Part shown: positions 19,123-27,089 of the stretch, one piece after another | How positions within the stretch are numbered: position 1 is the first letter of the stretch | How the letters are laid out: every line of letters starts with the position of its first letter | Assembly: GCA_020073285.1 (NCBI GenBank) | Contig: JAIQFM010000085.1 | Span: 1 to 34,480, forward strand | DNA: 34,480 bases | DNA from: Terriglobia bacterium | GTDB lineage: Bacteria > Acidobacteriota > Terriglobia > Terriglobales > Acidobacteriaceae | Direction of reading: 5' to 3' | Notes under the pieces: model-generated | Told to the model about the DNA's origin: nothing | What the model saw: the letters and a program-made list of their open reading frames with translations, nothing else | The model's database searches: none | Program-made: the position numbers and the translations under genes

Positions 19123-19207
19123 CGGGTGATCTGGCGATCGGGTGATCTGGTGATCGCGCTCTCGGATTTTAGATCACCCGATCACCCGATCATCCGATCA
19201 CCGGATC
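19123..19207. repeat. Inverted word array, GATCACCC family (ech-ribH gap)
   Basis: The words ATCGGGTGATCTGGCGATCG and GGTGATCTGGTGATC are followed by a short spacer and by TAGATCACCCGATCACCCGA and ATCCGATCACCGGATC. The arms are nearly perfect, so this is one of the strongest predicted hairpins in the window and could attenuate transcription into ribH. Confidence 0.85.
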
Positions 19208-19210
19208 AAA

Positions 19211-20014
19211 TTACTTTCCTTTGAAGTTCGGCGCGCGTTTTTCGAGGAACGCCTTGGTGCCCTCGGTCTTATCCTCGGTGGCGCAACAGACGCCAAACAG
19301 CGTGGCTTCCAGATACAAGCCTTCCTGCAAGGTCATCTCCATTCCCCGATTCACCGCCTCCATGGCGTACTGCACGGCAAGCGGGGCATTAGCGATGATC
19401 TTGTGCGCGATGGCCTCGGCGCGCGCGATCAGCTCCGGCTGCGGCACGACTTCGTTCACCAAGCCAATGCGATGGGCTTCGGCGGCGGTGATCATCTCGC
19501 CGGCGAGCACCAACTGCATGGCAATGCCCTTGCCGACCAGCCGCGGCAGGCGTTGCGTCCCGCCGTAGCCGGGAATGATGCCGAGATGGACCTCAGGCTG
19601 TCCGAGCTTGGCGTTGTCGCTGGCCAGGCGCATGGTGCACGCCATGGCGAGCTCGCAGCCGCCGCCGAGCGCGAAGCCGTTGATGCAGGCAATCACCGGC
19701 TTGCCCAGGTTCTCGATCAGGTTGAGCACGCTTTGGCCCTTGTGCGTGTACGCCTTGCCTTCAACGGCGTTGTGCTTGGCGAGTTCGTTAACGTCGGCGC
19801 CGGCGATAAACGCCTTTTCGCCCGCGCCGGTAAAGATTACGACGCGGACGCTGTCGTCGGCCTTGATGCCGTGAAAGACCGTGCGCAGCTCTTCCATGGT
19901 CGCCATGTTGAGTGCGTTGAGCACCTTCGGCCGGTTGACGGTGACGTAGGCGATGGCGTTTTTCTTTTCGTAAGTGAGATTCGCGAAACTGGCAGGAACG
20001 GCGGACGATGACAT
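19211..20014 (-). CDS. Enoyl-CoA hydratase (crotonase)
   Basis: The 267-residue product is a crotonase-fold enzyme expected to hydrate short-chain enoyl-CoA. The oxyanion-hole segment AFIAGADVNEL and both catalytic glutamates are present (GGGCELAMAC and GQPEVHLGIIPGYGG). The ATG at 20,014 has GGAG 7 nt upstream. It is in line with a 3-hydroxyacyl-CoA dehydrogenase and a thiolase gene upstream on the same strand. Together they can interconvert acetyl-CoA and crotonyl-CoA (short-chain beta-oxidation or its reverse). Confidence 0.92.
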   Translation of the reverse strand: MSSSAVPASFANLTYEKKNAIAYVTVNRPKVLNALNMATMEELRTVFHGIKADDSVRVVIFTGAGEKAFIAGADVNELAKHNAVEGKAYTHKGQSVLNLIENLGKPVIACINGFALGGGCELAMACTMRLASDNAKLGQPEVHLGIIPGYGGTQRLPRLVGKGIAMQLVLAGEMITAAEAHRIGLVNEVVPQPELIARAEAIAHKIIANAPLAVQYAMEAVNRGMEMTLQEGLYLEATLFGVCCATEDKTEGTKAFLEKRAPNFKGK

Positions 20015-20029
20015 GTTTTTTCTCCACGG

Positions 20030-20257
20030 GCGATCGGCGATCGGCGATCGGCCATCGGGTAAGTCGAAAAGATCGGTTCACCACGGAGACACAGAGGCAC
20101 GGAAAACAATTTGTAATTTGGTAAGTTCGTAAATTGGTAATTGAAAAACGCGGTCGCGACCGTCGAGTTGGCTGCATTGGGTCTTCAAATTACTGAATTG
20201 CGCAATTACCAAATTACGAAATTTCTCGTGTCTCAGTCCCTCCGTGGTTCGTTCGAG
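20030..20257. repeat. Nested inverted arrays of two word families (hbd-ech gap)
   Basis: GCGATCGGCGATCGGC words (20,030-20,058) precede a nested structure. The outer arms are CCACGGAGACACAGAGGCAC and GTCTCAGTCCCTCCGTGG. The inner arms are AT-rich words AATTTGTAATTTGGTAAG and GCAATTACCAAATTACGAAA. The loop contains CGCGGTCGCGACCG. There is no coding content. Confidence 0.8.
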
Positions 20258-20258
20258 C

Positions 20259-21185
20259 TTAGACCGGCGCCACATTCCCAGCTCGTTCCGCCGACACGCC
20301 TTGCAGCGCGGCGTCCTGCGGCACGGGCTTCGCGGGATCGGACCAGTCGTAAAAGCCCTTGCCGGATTTCTTGCCGAACCAGCCGGCCATGATCAGGCGC
20401 TTGAGCAGCGGCGGCGAGGCAAAGCGCGGCTCCTTGAATTCGTCGAACATGACTTGCGTGATGTAGTAGGTGGTGTCCAGCCCGACAAAATCCAGCAGCG
20501 TGAGCGGGCCCATGGGGTAGCCGCAGCCGAGCTTCATCGCAGTATCAATATCGGTGATGGAGCCCACACCCTCTTCGTACGCGCGGATGGCGTCGAGCAG
20601 GTACGGCACCAGCAGGCGGTTGACGATGAACCCGGTCTTGTCGCTGGTGCGCACCGGAACCTTGCCGAGCTTCTGCGCGAAGGCGTAGCCGGTTTCGAAC
20701 ACCCCAGGCGCGGTCATGATGGTGCGCGCCACCTCCACCAGCGCCATCAGCGGCACGGGATTGAAGAAGTGCAGGCCGATAAAACGGTCGGGGCGCTTGG
20801 TGGCCGCCGCCAGCTCTGTAATCGAGATAGAAGAAGTGTTGCTGGCGAAGATGGCGTCTTTTTTCACCACGGCATCGAGCGAGGCGTACATCTTCCTCTT
20901 CTCTTCCACGCTTTCAATGATGGCTTCGATGATGAGGTCGCAGTCGGCGAGATCCTGAGGCTTGAGCGTGCCTTTGAGGCGGGCGCGGATGGCGTCCGGA
21001 GTTTCCTTGAGCTTGCCTTTTTCCGCGAACTTGGCGAGCGATTTCTCGATGCCGGAAAAACCTTTGTCGAGGAATCGCTGCTCAGCTTCGAGCACCGTGA
21101 CGTCGAATCCGGCGGTGGCGGTCACCTGGGCAATGCCGGAGCCCATCAGACCGCAGCCGAGAACGCCTACTTTCTTAATTTCCAT
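20259..21185 (-). CDS. 3-hydroxybutyryl-CoA dehydrogenase
   Basis: This 308-residue NAD(P)-dependent enzyme oxidises 3-hydroxyacyl-CoA to 3-ketoacyl-CoA or runs in reverse. It has a Rossmann motif GVLGCGLMGSGIAQ at 7-20. The FIGLHFFNPVPLMALVEV segment carries the catalytic His and Glu, and the C-terminal helical domain includes GYPMGPLTLLDFVGLD. The ATG at 21,185 has GGAAGG upstream. It lies between the thiolase and crotonase genes. Confidence 0.93.
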   Translation of the reverse strand: MEIKKVGVLGCGLMGSGIAQVTATAGFDVTVLEAEQRFLDKGFSGIEKSLAKFAEKGKLKETPDAIRARLKGTLKPQDLADCDLIIEAIIESVEEKRKMYASLDAVVKKDAIFASNTSSISITELAAATKRPDRFIGLHFFNPVPLMALVEVARTIMTAPGVFETGYAFAQKLGKVPVRTSDKTGFIVNRLLVPYLLDAIRAYEEGVGSITDIDTAMKLGCGYPMGPLTLLDFVGLDTTYYITQVMFDEFKEPRFASPPLLKRLIMAGWFGKKSGKGFYDWSDPAKPVPQDAALQGVSAERAGNVAPV

Positions 21186-21192
21186 AAGAAAA

Positions 21193-21312
21193 CCTTCCGC
21201 CGCAGATTAACGCGGATGAACGCAGACATAAAAGTCGGCCACGGATCTACACGGATGAACACGGATCAAACGGAATAACTGAAAAAATCCGCGCTGATCC
21301 GTGTAAATCCGC
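21193..21312. repeat. Inverted word array, ACGCGGATGA family (thiolase-hbd gap)
   Basis: The words CGCAGATTAACGCGGATGAA, ACGCAGAC, CCACGGATCTACACGGATGA and ACACGGATC are followed by the inverse words AATCCGCGCTGATCCGTGTA and AATCCGCAGC. The same words recur upstream of the thiolase gene at 22,585-22,670. Confidence 0.75.
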
Positions 21313-21314
21313 AG

Positions 21315-22517
21315 CTAGTTTTTCAGGGCCTCCACCACCATCGCAATCCCCTGCCCGCCGCCGATACATGCGGTTGCCAGGCCGTACTTGCCGCCGCGGC
21401 GGCGCAACTCGTGCAGGATGGTGATGACCAGGCGCGTGCCGCTGGCGCCCAACGGATGCCCGAGCGCAATTGCCCCGCCGTTTACGTTCACTTTGCTGCG
21501 ATCGAGCCCGAGTTCTTTTTCCACCGCGAGGTACTGCGCGGCGAAAGCTTCGTTGACCTCGATCAGGTCCATGTCGTCGAGCTTCAGCCCAGCTTTCTCC
21601 AGCGCAATGCGTGACGCCGGCACCGGACCGCGCCCCATAAACTTCGGCTCCACGCCGGCAATGCCCCAGCTCACAATGCGCCCCAGCGGCTGCTTGCCGC
21701 GCTTCTGCGCCTCGTCGAGCGACATCACCACCACCGCCGCGCCGCCGTCCACGATGCCGCTGGCGTTGCCTGCGGTAACGGTTCCGTTTTTGCCGAACGA
21801 GGGCTTGAGCTTGGCCAGACCTTCCATCGTCGAATCTGAACGGAGGTGGTCGTCCTGCTCGAACATTTCGCCCGAAGGCTCGCCCTTGCGATTCTTCAGC
21901 GGTACGGGAACGGTCTCTTCTTTCAGGCGGCAAGCCTTCTGCGCCGCCGCGGCTTTGTGTTGCGACTGCAACGCGAACTCGTCCTGCATCTCGCGCGTGA
22001 TGCCCTGCTGCTCGCCGTAAAGCTCGGCGGTGTTGGCCATCTGCATGCCGCACCAGGTGTCGAAGAGCGCCACCATGAGCGAATCTTCCAACTTGCTTTC
22101 GCCCAGCGGCAGGCCCCAGCGCGCGCCGCGGATAACGTGCGGCGACTGCGACATGGATTCCATCCCGCCGGCCAGTACGCGCTGCGCTTCTCCAAGTTGA
22201 ATGAGTTGCGCCGCCGAGATGATCGCCTGCATGCCCGATCCGCAGAGGCGGTTGACGGTTAACGCCGGGGTTTCGATGGGCAACCCGGCGCGCAGGGCGA
22301 CGTGACGCGCACCGTAGAGTGCGTCAGCGGAGGTCTGCAGCGCGTTGCCGAAGATGGCGTGGTCGAATTCCCTGGGGTCCATCTGGGCGCGCTCGATGGC
22401 GCCCTTGGCCGCGACCGCGCCCAGTTCCATGGCGGTGAAGTCGCGCAGTTTGCCGCAATAGCGGCCCATCGGGGTGCGCGCCCCGCTGACGATAGCGATG
22501 TCGCTTGGCTTCAGCAT
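21315..22517 (-). CDS. Acetyl-CoA acetyltransferase (thiolase)
   Basis: The 400-residue thiolase condenses two acetyl-CoA or cleaves ketoacyl-CoA. The nucleophilic Cys92 lies in NRLCGSGMQA, the conserved His in GGAIALGHPLGASG, and the second active Cys in ACIGGGQG near 387. The start at 22,517 is favoured over an upstream ATG at 22,580 because a promoter (22,552-22,580) overlaps that upstream codon. It heads the thiolase-dehydrogenase-crotonase group. Confidence 0.93.
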   Translation of the reverse strand: MLKPSDIAIVSGARTPMGRYCGKLRDFTAMELGAVAAKGAIERAQMDPREFDHAIFGNALQTSADALYGARHVALRAGLPIETPALTVNRLCGSGMQAIISAAQLIQLGEAQRVLAGGMESMSQSPHVIRGARWGLPLGESKLEDSLMVALFDTWCGMQMANTAELYGEQQGITREMQDEFALQSQHKAAAAQKACRLKEETVPVPLKNRKGEPSGEMFEQDDHLRSDSTMEGLAKLKPSFGKNGTVTAGNASGIVDGGAAVVVMSLDEAQKRGKQPLGRIVSWGIAGVEPKFMGRGPVPASRIALEKAGLKLDDMDLIEVNEAFAAQYLAVEKELGLDRSKVNVNGGAIALGHPLGASGTRLVITILHELRRRGGKYGLATACIGGGQGIAMVVEALKN

Positions 22518-22551
22518 ACAGGAGACTTTCCGGGGTGCGATCGAACCGATC

Positions 22552-22580
22552 AGTCTAGCAGTGGCGGAAATGGGAGACAA
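22552..22580 (-). promoter_or_regulatory. Sigma70-type promoter of the thiolase gene
   Basis: The minus strand reads TTGTCT (22,580-22,575), a 17-bp spacer and TAGACT (22,557-22,552). The predicted start near 22,545 leaves a leader of about 28 nt before the thiolase ATG at 22,517. Confidence 0.6.
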
Positions 22581-22584
22581 CTAG

Positions 22585-22830
22585 CCACGGATCAACGCGG
22601 ATGGTCGCAGACCAGAATCGGGAAATACAAGTTCGCCGCAGATGAACGCAGATGAACGCTGATTTTCTTTTTTCCTTTTTCAATCGTAATCGCCGGGTGG
22701 AGACTCATCATTCCGCTAGACGGCAAAGCACACCTCGTAAAGTCATGGACAATATGGATTGCAGGAAGAGTGCGATAACCGGGCGAGGGCGCCCGCGCCA
22801 CATTAAAGGTCTGCGTTAGTCCGCGGCGAA
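22585..22830. repeat. Word repeats then featureless spacer
   Basis: From 22,585 to 22,670 there are ACGCGGATGG and CGCAGATGAACGCAGATGAA words of the family also present at 21,193-21,312. The remainder to 22,830, downstream of the TPR-GAF gene, holds only a short GGGCGAGGGCGCCC palindrome near 22,790. No gene was seen. Confidence 0.6.
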
Positions 22831-25398
22831 CTACGCCGTGACCGCGGCGGTGTCGGGGGTCGGCGAGAGCGCCTTGACCGCGTTCGCGCCTTCGGACTTG
22901 GCGGCTAGCAGCGCGCTTTCGGCGCGATTGATGAGCTCGCAAACGATGTCCACCGGATCGAAACGGTTCTGCATCACCGCCTCGGCGATGCCCACAGTCA
23001 TGGACGGCGGCGTGGTTTTTCCCGGCAAATGCACCGAGGCTATCACCCTGCGCAGCTTGTCCACCACGAAAAAGCTGTTCTTTTCGCCGGTGTCGGCCAG
23101 CAGGAGCGCGATGGTGGTGAGGTCGTAACGCACCGCCACATCGTTTTGCCGGATGTGGCCGTTGATGATCTGCCCGAGTTGCTGCATCAGCGTCTCCACC
23201 GCCGCTTCGCCGAACTCCTTCACCAGCGATGACGCCTTGCCGAAGTGCATGAGCATAATGCTGCAGGTGGAATTCTGCTCCTGGCAGCGCTTCACCTCCG
23301 ACAACAGCACGTCAAGGTATGAGGTGCGCTTGAGCAGCCCCGAGCGCTCGTCGGTGACGGCGAGCGTCTTCACCAGGCTGCGCAGGCGGGCGTTGTTGAC
23401 CGCCAGGATCATCTGCTCGGCGATGGTCTTGAGCACGACTTCGTCGGTGGGGCGCCAGTTGCGCGGCTCGCCCTGTTCCAGGATGACGATGCCGGCGAAC
23501 TCGTCGCCGTCCATCAGCGGCACCGCCAGGATGGATTCGATCCCCAGACCCTGGATGCACTCGCGAATGCCGTCGAGTTCCGGCGCGCTGGGCACATTCA
23601 GCAGCTTGACGATCCCATGCGTCACCGACAGCGACACGCAAGTCACCACCATCTTGACCGTGGCCATGATGTCGGACGCCGGCTCTCCCGGTGCGCAATA
23701 CTCCAGCGCAGCCGACGGAGGTTTGCCCGGCGTGCACAGCCCGGCGATGCAGCGAGCGGCATTCCAGTGCCGCCCGATTTCGTTGACCGCAGTAAACAGC
23801 ACGCCTTTCACGCTGCCCTGGCGATAGATGTTGCGCGTGATTTCGGTGATGCGCGAGAAGTTGTCGACCCCCGCTTCTCTCCCCGCCGCCAGCGGAGGTA
23901 CGGGAGCCGCCGCCGTCGAGGGAACGGGAGCGGCGGAAGCCGGCTTGGTGGCGGGAGGAAGCGTGGGTACGTCCTTATACTGCGCCGTGAAGCCGGCGCT
24001 CAAGTACAGTTCGCGCAGCTTCTCGTTTTTCTCTTCCTCGCGCGGAAACAGCTTGTGGATGCGCTCCAGCCGCTCCGCCGCCTTGGCCCGCATCGCGTAC
24101 TGCAGGAAAATTTCCGCCTGCAGCATCAGGTCTTCGAGTACGGTGGTTTCGCCTTCGGGCGTTTCCGGCGTGTCGCTTTCCCTTTCCTCCAGCTTCAGCA
24201 TCGAGGAGAACCGCGACGCGATAGCGTTGAAATGGTTGCCGTCGATCTTGCCGCGCAGCATGTCGAGACGGCGCTGGTGGCCGGGTTCGTAAGCGTCCAC
24301 CTCGGCGGCACGGTCCAGGCAGTCGGCCGCCTTGATGAAATTTCCCGAGGCGTAATACAGCTCGAACAGCTTGAGCAGCGTGCCACAGTAATCGTGTTCG
24401 CGGTTCGAGGCGTTGTACACCTCGACCATGTACTCCAGGAACTCGATCCCGGCGCCGTGCTTGTCCACGATGTCTTTCATGAGCGCGACAAACTCGCGCT
24501 GGCGGCCGGCCTTGAGCTGGTGGACCTCGAGCTTGTGCGCCAGTTCCAGGGCGTGCGCCTGGTGATCTTCGTCGAGCAGCGCGGCAATCAGTTCGCCGAC
24601 CTCGTTGACCTCCTTGGGATCGCGCTCAAACAGCTCCCAGATCAGGGGCTCGGCCTCCACCAGCCGGTGCGCCGCGACCAGCACGCCGGCATAGGCCTCG
24701 CGAAACTCGATGCGGCTGTTGCCGGCAGTCGCCAGCGGCTCCAGCACGGCGATGGCCGGCTGTACCATCCCGGCGGCGTGCAGGACCTTGCCGTAGGCGA
24801 GCGCCACCTCGGCATTGTGCGAGTCCATTTGGTGCGCGCGCTCATACCAGGGAAGCGGATCCGTGCCCGCTCTGGCGGCAAACATTCCGACGTGCAAAAA
24901 CGCGACCGCCGCCGTCTTGCCATCGCCCAGTTCCGCCGCCAGTTCGCCTTCGCGCTTGTAATTCTCTTCACTGGGATCGAGCGCGATGACGCGCTTCAAG
25001 ACGCCGAGTCCCTCCTGCTTCCTCCCCTGCGACTCAAAGCCGTGCAGCGCGGCCTGGTAGGCGTGCATGGCCTCGCTCCGGCTGTTCTTCTCGATGATCT
25101 GGGCGAACTTGAAGGTCTGCTCCACCGTGGGCGTACCCACGCGCACCAGCTTCCTGTAATTGGCCACCGCCTTGAGGGTGTCGTTGATCGCCACCTGGCG
25201 ATCGAATTGCTGCGACAGCAGCTTGGCGCCCTCGGCAAGGCGCCCCTGCGCAAGGTAGAGGTCGGCCACGGTCTGGCGCACCTGATCGTTGCCGGGGTCT
25301 TGCTCCAGGACGAGCAGGTACTCCTCCAGGGCGGCATCCTGCTTGCCCTTTTGCAGGAACTTCTCGGCTCTTTCGAGATGCTTGCTGATGTCCGGCAT
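22831..25398 (-). CDS. TPR-GAF protein with degenerate GGDEF domain
   Basis: From the chosen ATG the product has 855 residues. TPR-like helical repeats fill 1-470 (AEKFLQKGKQDAALEEYLL at the start). A Pro/Ala linker follows at 490-520, a GAF domain at about 520-675, and a GGDEF-type fold at about 678-840. In the last, the GGDEF loop is replaced (RYDLTTIALLLAD where active enzymes have RYGGDEFALLL), so it should not make c-di-GMP. The open frame extends to 25,581, but the promoter at 25,478-25,506 lies inside that part, which supports the start at 25,398. A sensory or scaffold role is inferred. Confidence 0.85.
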   Translation of the reverse strand: MPDISKHLERAEKFLQKGKQDAALEEYLLVLEQDPGNDQVRQTVADLYLAQGRLAEGAKLLSQQFDRQVAINDTLKAVANYRKLVRVGTPTVEQTFKFAQIIEKNSRSEAMHAYQAALHGFESQGRKQEGLGVLKRVIALDPSEENYKREGELAAELGDGKTAAVAFLHVGMFAARAGTDPLPWYERAHQMDSHNAEVALAYGKVLHAAGMVQPAIAVLEPLATAGNSRIEFREAYAGVLVAAHRLVEAEPLIWELFERDPKEVNEVGELIAALLDEDHQAHALELAHKLEVHQLKAGRQREFVALMKDIVDKHGAGIEFLEYMVEVYNASNREHDYCGTLLKLFELYYASGNFIKAADCLDRAAEVDAYEPGHQRRLDMLRGKIDGNHFNAIASRFSSMLKLEERESDTPETPEGETTVLEDLMLQAEIFLQYAMRAKAAERLERIHKLFPREEEKNEKLRELYLSAGFTAQYKDVPTLPPATKPASAAPVPSTAAAPVPPLAAGREAGVDNFSRITEITRNIYRQGSVKGVLFTAVNEIGRHWNAARCIAGLCTPGKPPSAALEYCAPGEPASDIMATVKMVVTCVSLSVTHGIVKLLNVPSAPELDGIRECIQGLGIESILAVPLMDGDEFAGIVILEQGEPRNWRPTDEVVLKTIAEQMILAVNNARLRSLVKTLAVTDERSGLLKRTSYLDVLLSEVKRCQEQNSTCSIMLMHFGKASSLVKEFGEAAVETLMQQLGQIINGHIRQNDVAVRYDLTTIALLLADTGEKNSFFVVDKLRRVIASVHLPGKTTPPSMTVGIAEAVMQNRFDPVDIVCELINRAESALLAAKSEGANAVKALSPTPDTAAVTA

Positions 25399-25477
25399 AG
25401 AGCGAAGTTCAGCGTGGTAACTGGGGCTAAGCCAGCACGAATGCTGCACGTGTGCAGAAGTCCCGGTAGCGCGGGCT

Positions 25478-25506
25478 ATTGTATGCAGAAGAACCGCGAG
25501 AAACAA
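25478..25506 (-). promoter_or_regulatory. Sigma70-type promoter of the TPR-GAF gene
   Basis: The minus strand reads TTGTTT (25,506-25,501), a 17-bp spacer and TACAAT (25,483-25,478). The start would be near 25,471, giving a leader of about 72 nt to the ATG at 25,398. Confidence 0.6.
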
Positions 25507-25599
25507 TTGCTGAATCGCCTTACCTTGGTACCGGAACGGTTGTCGGTTCTCGGTGATGGGCTCATGGTTGGCGCCGACCACGCGGTGCTTGGCGCCCGG

Positions 25600-25627
25600 T
25601 ACTGACTAGCCGCCACTCAGCTACAAT
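25600..25627 (+). promoter_or_regulatory. Possible promoter giving a leaderless mRNA
   Basis: TACAAT at 25,622-25,627 ends exactly 7 nt before the A of the ATG at 25,634, where transcription would begin. The -35 match is poor (TACTGA at 25,600, 16-bp spacer). No Shine-Dalgarno precedes this ATG, which fits a leaderless transcript. Confidence 0.35.
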
Positions 25628-25633
25628 TCCTCG

Positions 25634-26800
25634 ATGGCCAACGAGTTACTCCGCTACCGCCCGCAGTTCCCCATCCTGGACGAAACCACGTACCTGATCA
25701 GCAACTCGCTGGGCGCCATGCCACGCGCGGTGTACGACGCCATGCGCGACTACGCCGACTCCTGGGCACAGCGCGGTGTGCGTGCCTGGGAAGAAAAATG
25801 GTGGATGCTGGCGGCCGAAGTCGGCGACCAGATCGGCGACCTGATGAACGCGCCCGCGGGCACCGTGTCGGTGCATCAGAACGTGACCATGTGCCAGGCG
25901 ATTGTCGCCTCGTGCTTTGATTATTCCGGCAAGCGCAACAAGATCGTCTTCAGCGACCTCAACTTTCCGTCGATCATGTATTTCTGGAACGCGCAGCGTT
26001 CGCGCGGTGCGCAGGTCGAGATGGTGCCCACCGACGGCATCCATGTGCCGCTCGACCGCATGCTCGCAGCGATTGATGAGCGCACGCTGCTGGTCCCCAT
26101 TTCCCACGTCATCTTCCGCAGCGCTTACATCAACGACGCGAAGGCGATCATCGAGCGCGCGCACCAGGTCGGCGCGCTCGTCGTGCTCGACACATTCCAG
26201 TCGCTGGGCACCGTTCCGGTGGACGTGCAGGCGCTTAACACCGACTTCGCCTGCGGCGGCGTTTTGAAGTGGCTGTGCGGCGGCCCGGGCGTGGCCTACC
26301 TCTACGTTCGCCCCGATCTCGCTTCCAGGCTCGAACCCACGCTCACCGGTTGGATCGCACACGAGCAGCCTTTCGCCTTTCAGATCGGCGAGCAGCGCTA
26401 CGCCGCCGGACAGTATCGCTTCATGAACGGCACGCCCAACATTCCCGCGCTCTACGCCGCGCAGCCCGGCTTGAAAATCATCCGCGAAGTGGGCGTCGAC
26501 AAGATCCGCGAAAAATCGAAGCGCCAGACGGCGAAGCTGATCGAGCTGGCGGAAAAGCGCGGCTGGCGCGTGAACACGCCGCGCGATCCGGAGCGCCGTG
26601 GAGGTACTGTCTCCATCGACATGCCGTTCGCGCAGGAGGTCTGCACCGAACTGATTCAGCGCAACATCCTGGTGGACTATCGTCCCAACGCCGGGGTGCG
26701 CATGTCGCCGCATTTCTACACCAAAGATGAGGAACTGGAGGTCGCCATCCGCGCGGTGGAGGAAATCCTGAGCGCGCGCGGCGCCGTGGCCACCCGGTAA
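25634..26800 (+). CDS. Kynureninase-like PLP enzyme (class V aminotransferase fold)
   Basis: The 388-residue product has the class V fold. Lys212 in GGVLKWLCGGPG is the likely PLP Schiff-base residue and Asp186 in VVLDTFQS would pair with the PLP ring nitrogen. The segments ISHVIFRSAYINDAKAI and RFMNGTPNIPALYA resemble kynureninase, which cleaves kynurenine to anthranilate, but related lyases and desulfurases share them, so the substrate is uncertain. No other tryptophan-catabolism gene is near. It is divergent from the TPR-GAF gene. Confidence 0.75.
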   Translation: MANELLRYRPQFPILDETTYLISNSLGAMPRAVYDAMRDYADSWAQRGVRAWEEKWWMLAAEVGDQIGDLMNAPAGTVSVHQNVTMCQAIVASCFDYSGKRNKIVFSDLNFPSIMYFWNAQRSRGAQVEMVPTDGIHVPLDRMLAAIDERTLLVPISHVIFRSAYINDAKAIIERAHQVGALVVLDTFQSLGTVPVDVQALNTDFACGGVLKWLCGGPGVAYLYVRPDLASRLEPTLTGWIAHEQPFAFQIGEQRYAAGQYRFMNGTPNIPALYAAQPGLKIIREVGVDKIREKSKRQTAKLIELAEKRGWRVNTPRDPERRGGTVSIDMPFAQEVCTELIQRNILVDYRPNAGVRMSPHFYTKDEELEVAIRAVEEILSARGAVATR

Positions 26801-26862
26801 GTCGTGGTACAAGAGCCCCAGGTGTTCCGCAGCGCCTCATTCCTGAACACGAGGCTGGAAAG

Positions 26863-26940
26863 TCGCAACTCACGATAATTGGTCGGTTTGGAGTAACACT
26901 TGGCATCGGCTACCCCTGCGAACGCCGTGGGGAGTTGCGA
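26863..26940. repeat. 9-bp inverted repeat at the island's left side
   Basis: TCGCAACTC (26,863-26,871) is mirrored exactly by GAGTTGCGA (26,932-26,940) with 60 bp between them. The gap 26,801-27,024 holds no gene. It lies where the composition shifts from GC-rich to more balanced, so it may be an island edge or a regulatory dyad. Confidence 0.4.
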
Positions 26941-27024
26941 GAAACCCGTTGTTGTTCAGTGCCGTGCTGCTCTATCTTCTGCCGGAGCCACTTTGTTGCG
27001 AGTCTCTATGTATCACCTACGACA

Positions 27025-27053
27025 CTGAAGTTCGCCATTGTTTGGCGTATAAA
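27025..27053 (+). promoter_or_regulatory. Possible promoter of the three-gene cassette
   Basis: CTGAAG (27,025), a 17-bp spacer containing the dyad CGCCATTGTTTGGCG, and TATAAA at 27,048-27,053 precede the cassette. The -10 is good, the -35 weak. The predicted start near 27,060 supports the ATG at 27,090 over an upstream ATG at 26,949. Confidence 0.45.
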
Positions 27054-27089
27054 ATTGTAGGTTTGGCAGCAGGCCCCGTGACGGTTCTG

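Noticed and set aside
23617..25605. Long plus-strand open frame opposite the TPR-GAF gene
   Set aside because: It is an antisense shadow; the minus-strand frame has clear TPR, GAF and GGDEF-like patterns and its own promoter.
25646..26812. Minus-strand open frame opposite the kynureninase-like gene
   Set aside because: It is an antisense shadow rich in His, Arg and Val, while the plus strand has an intact PLP-enzyme pattern.
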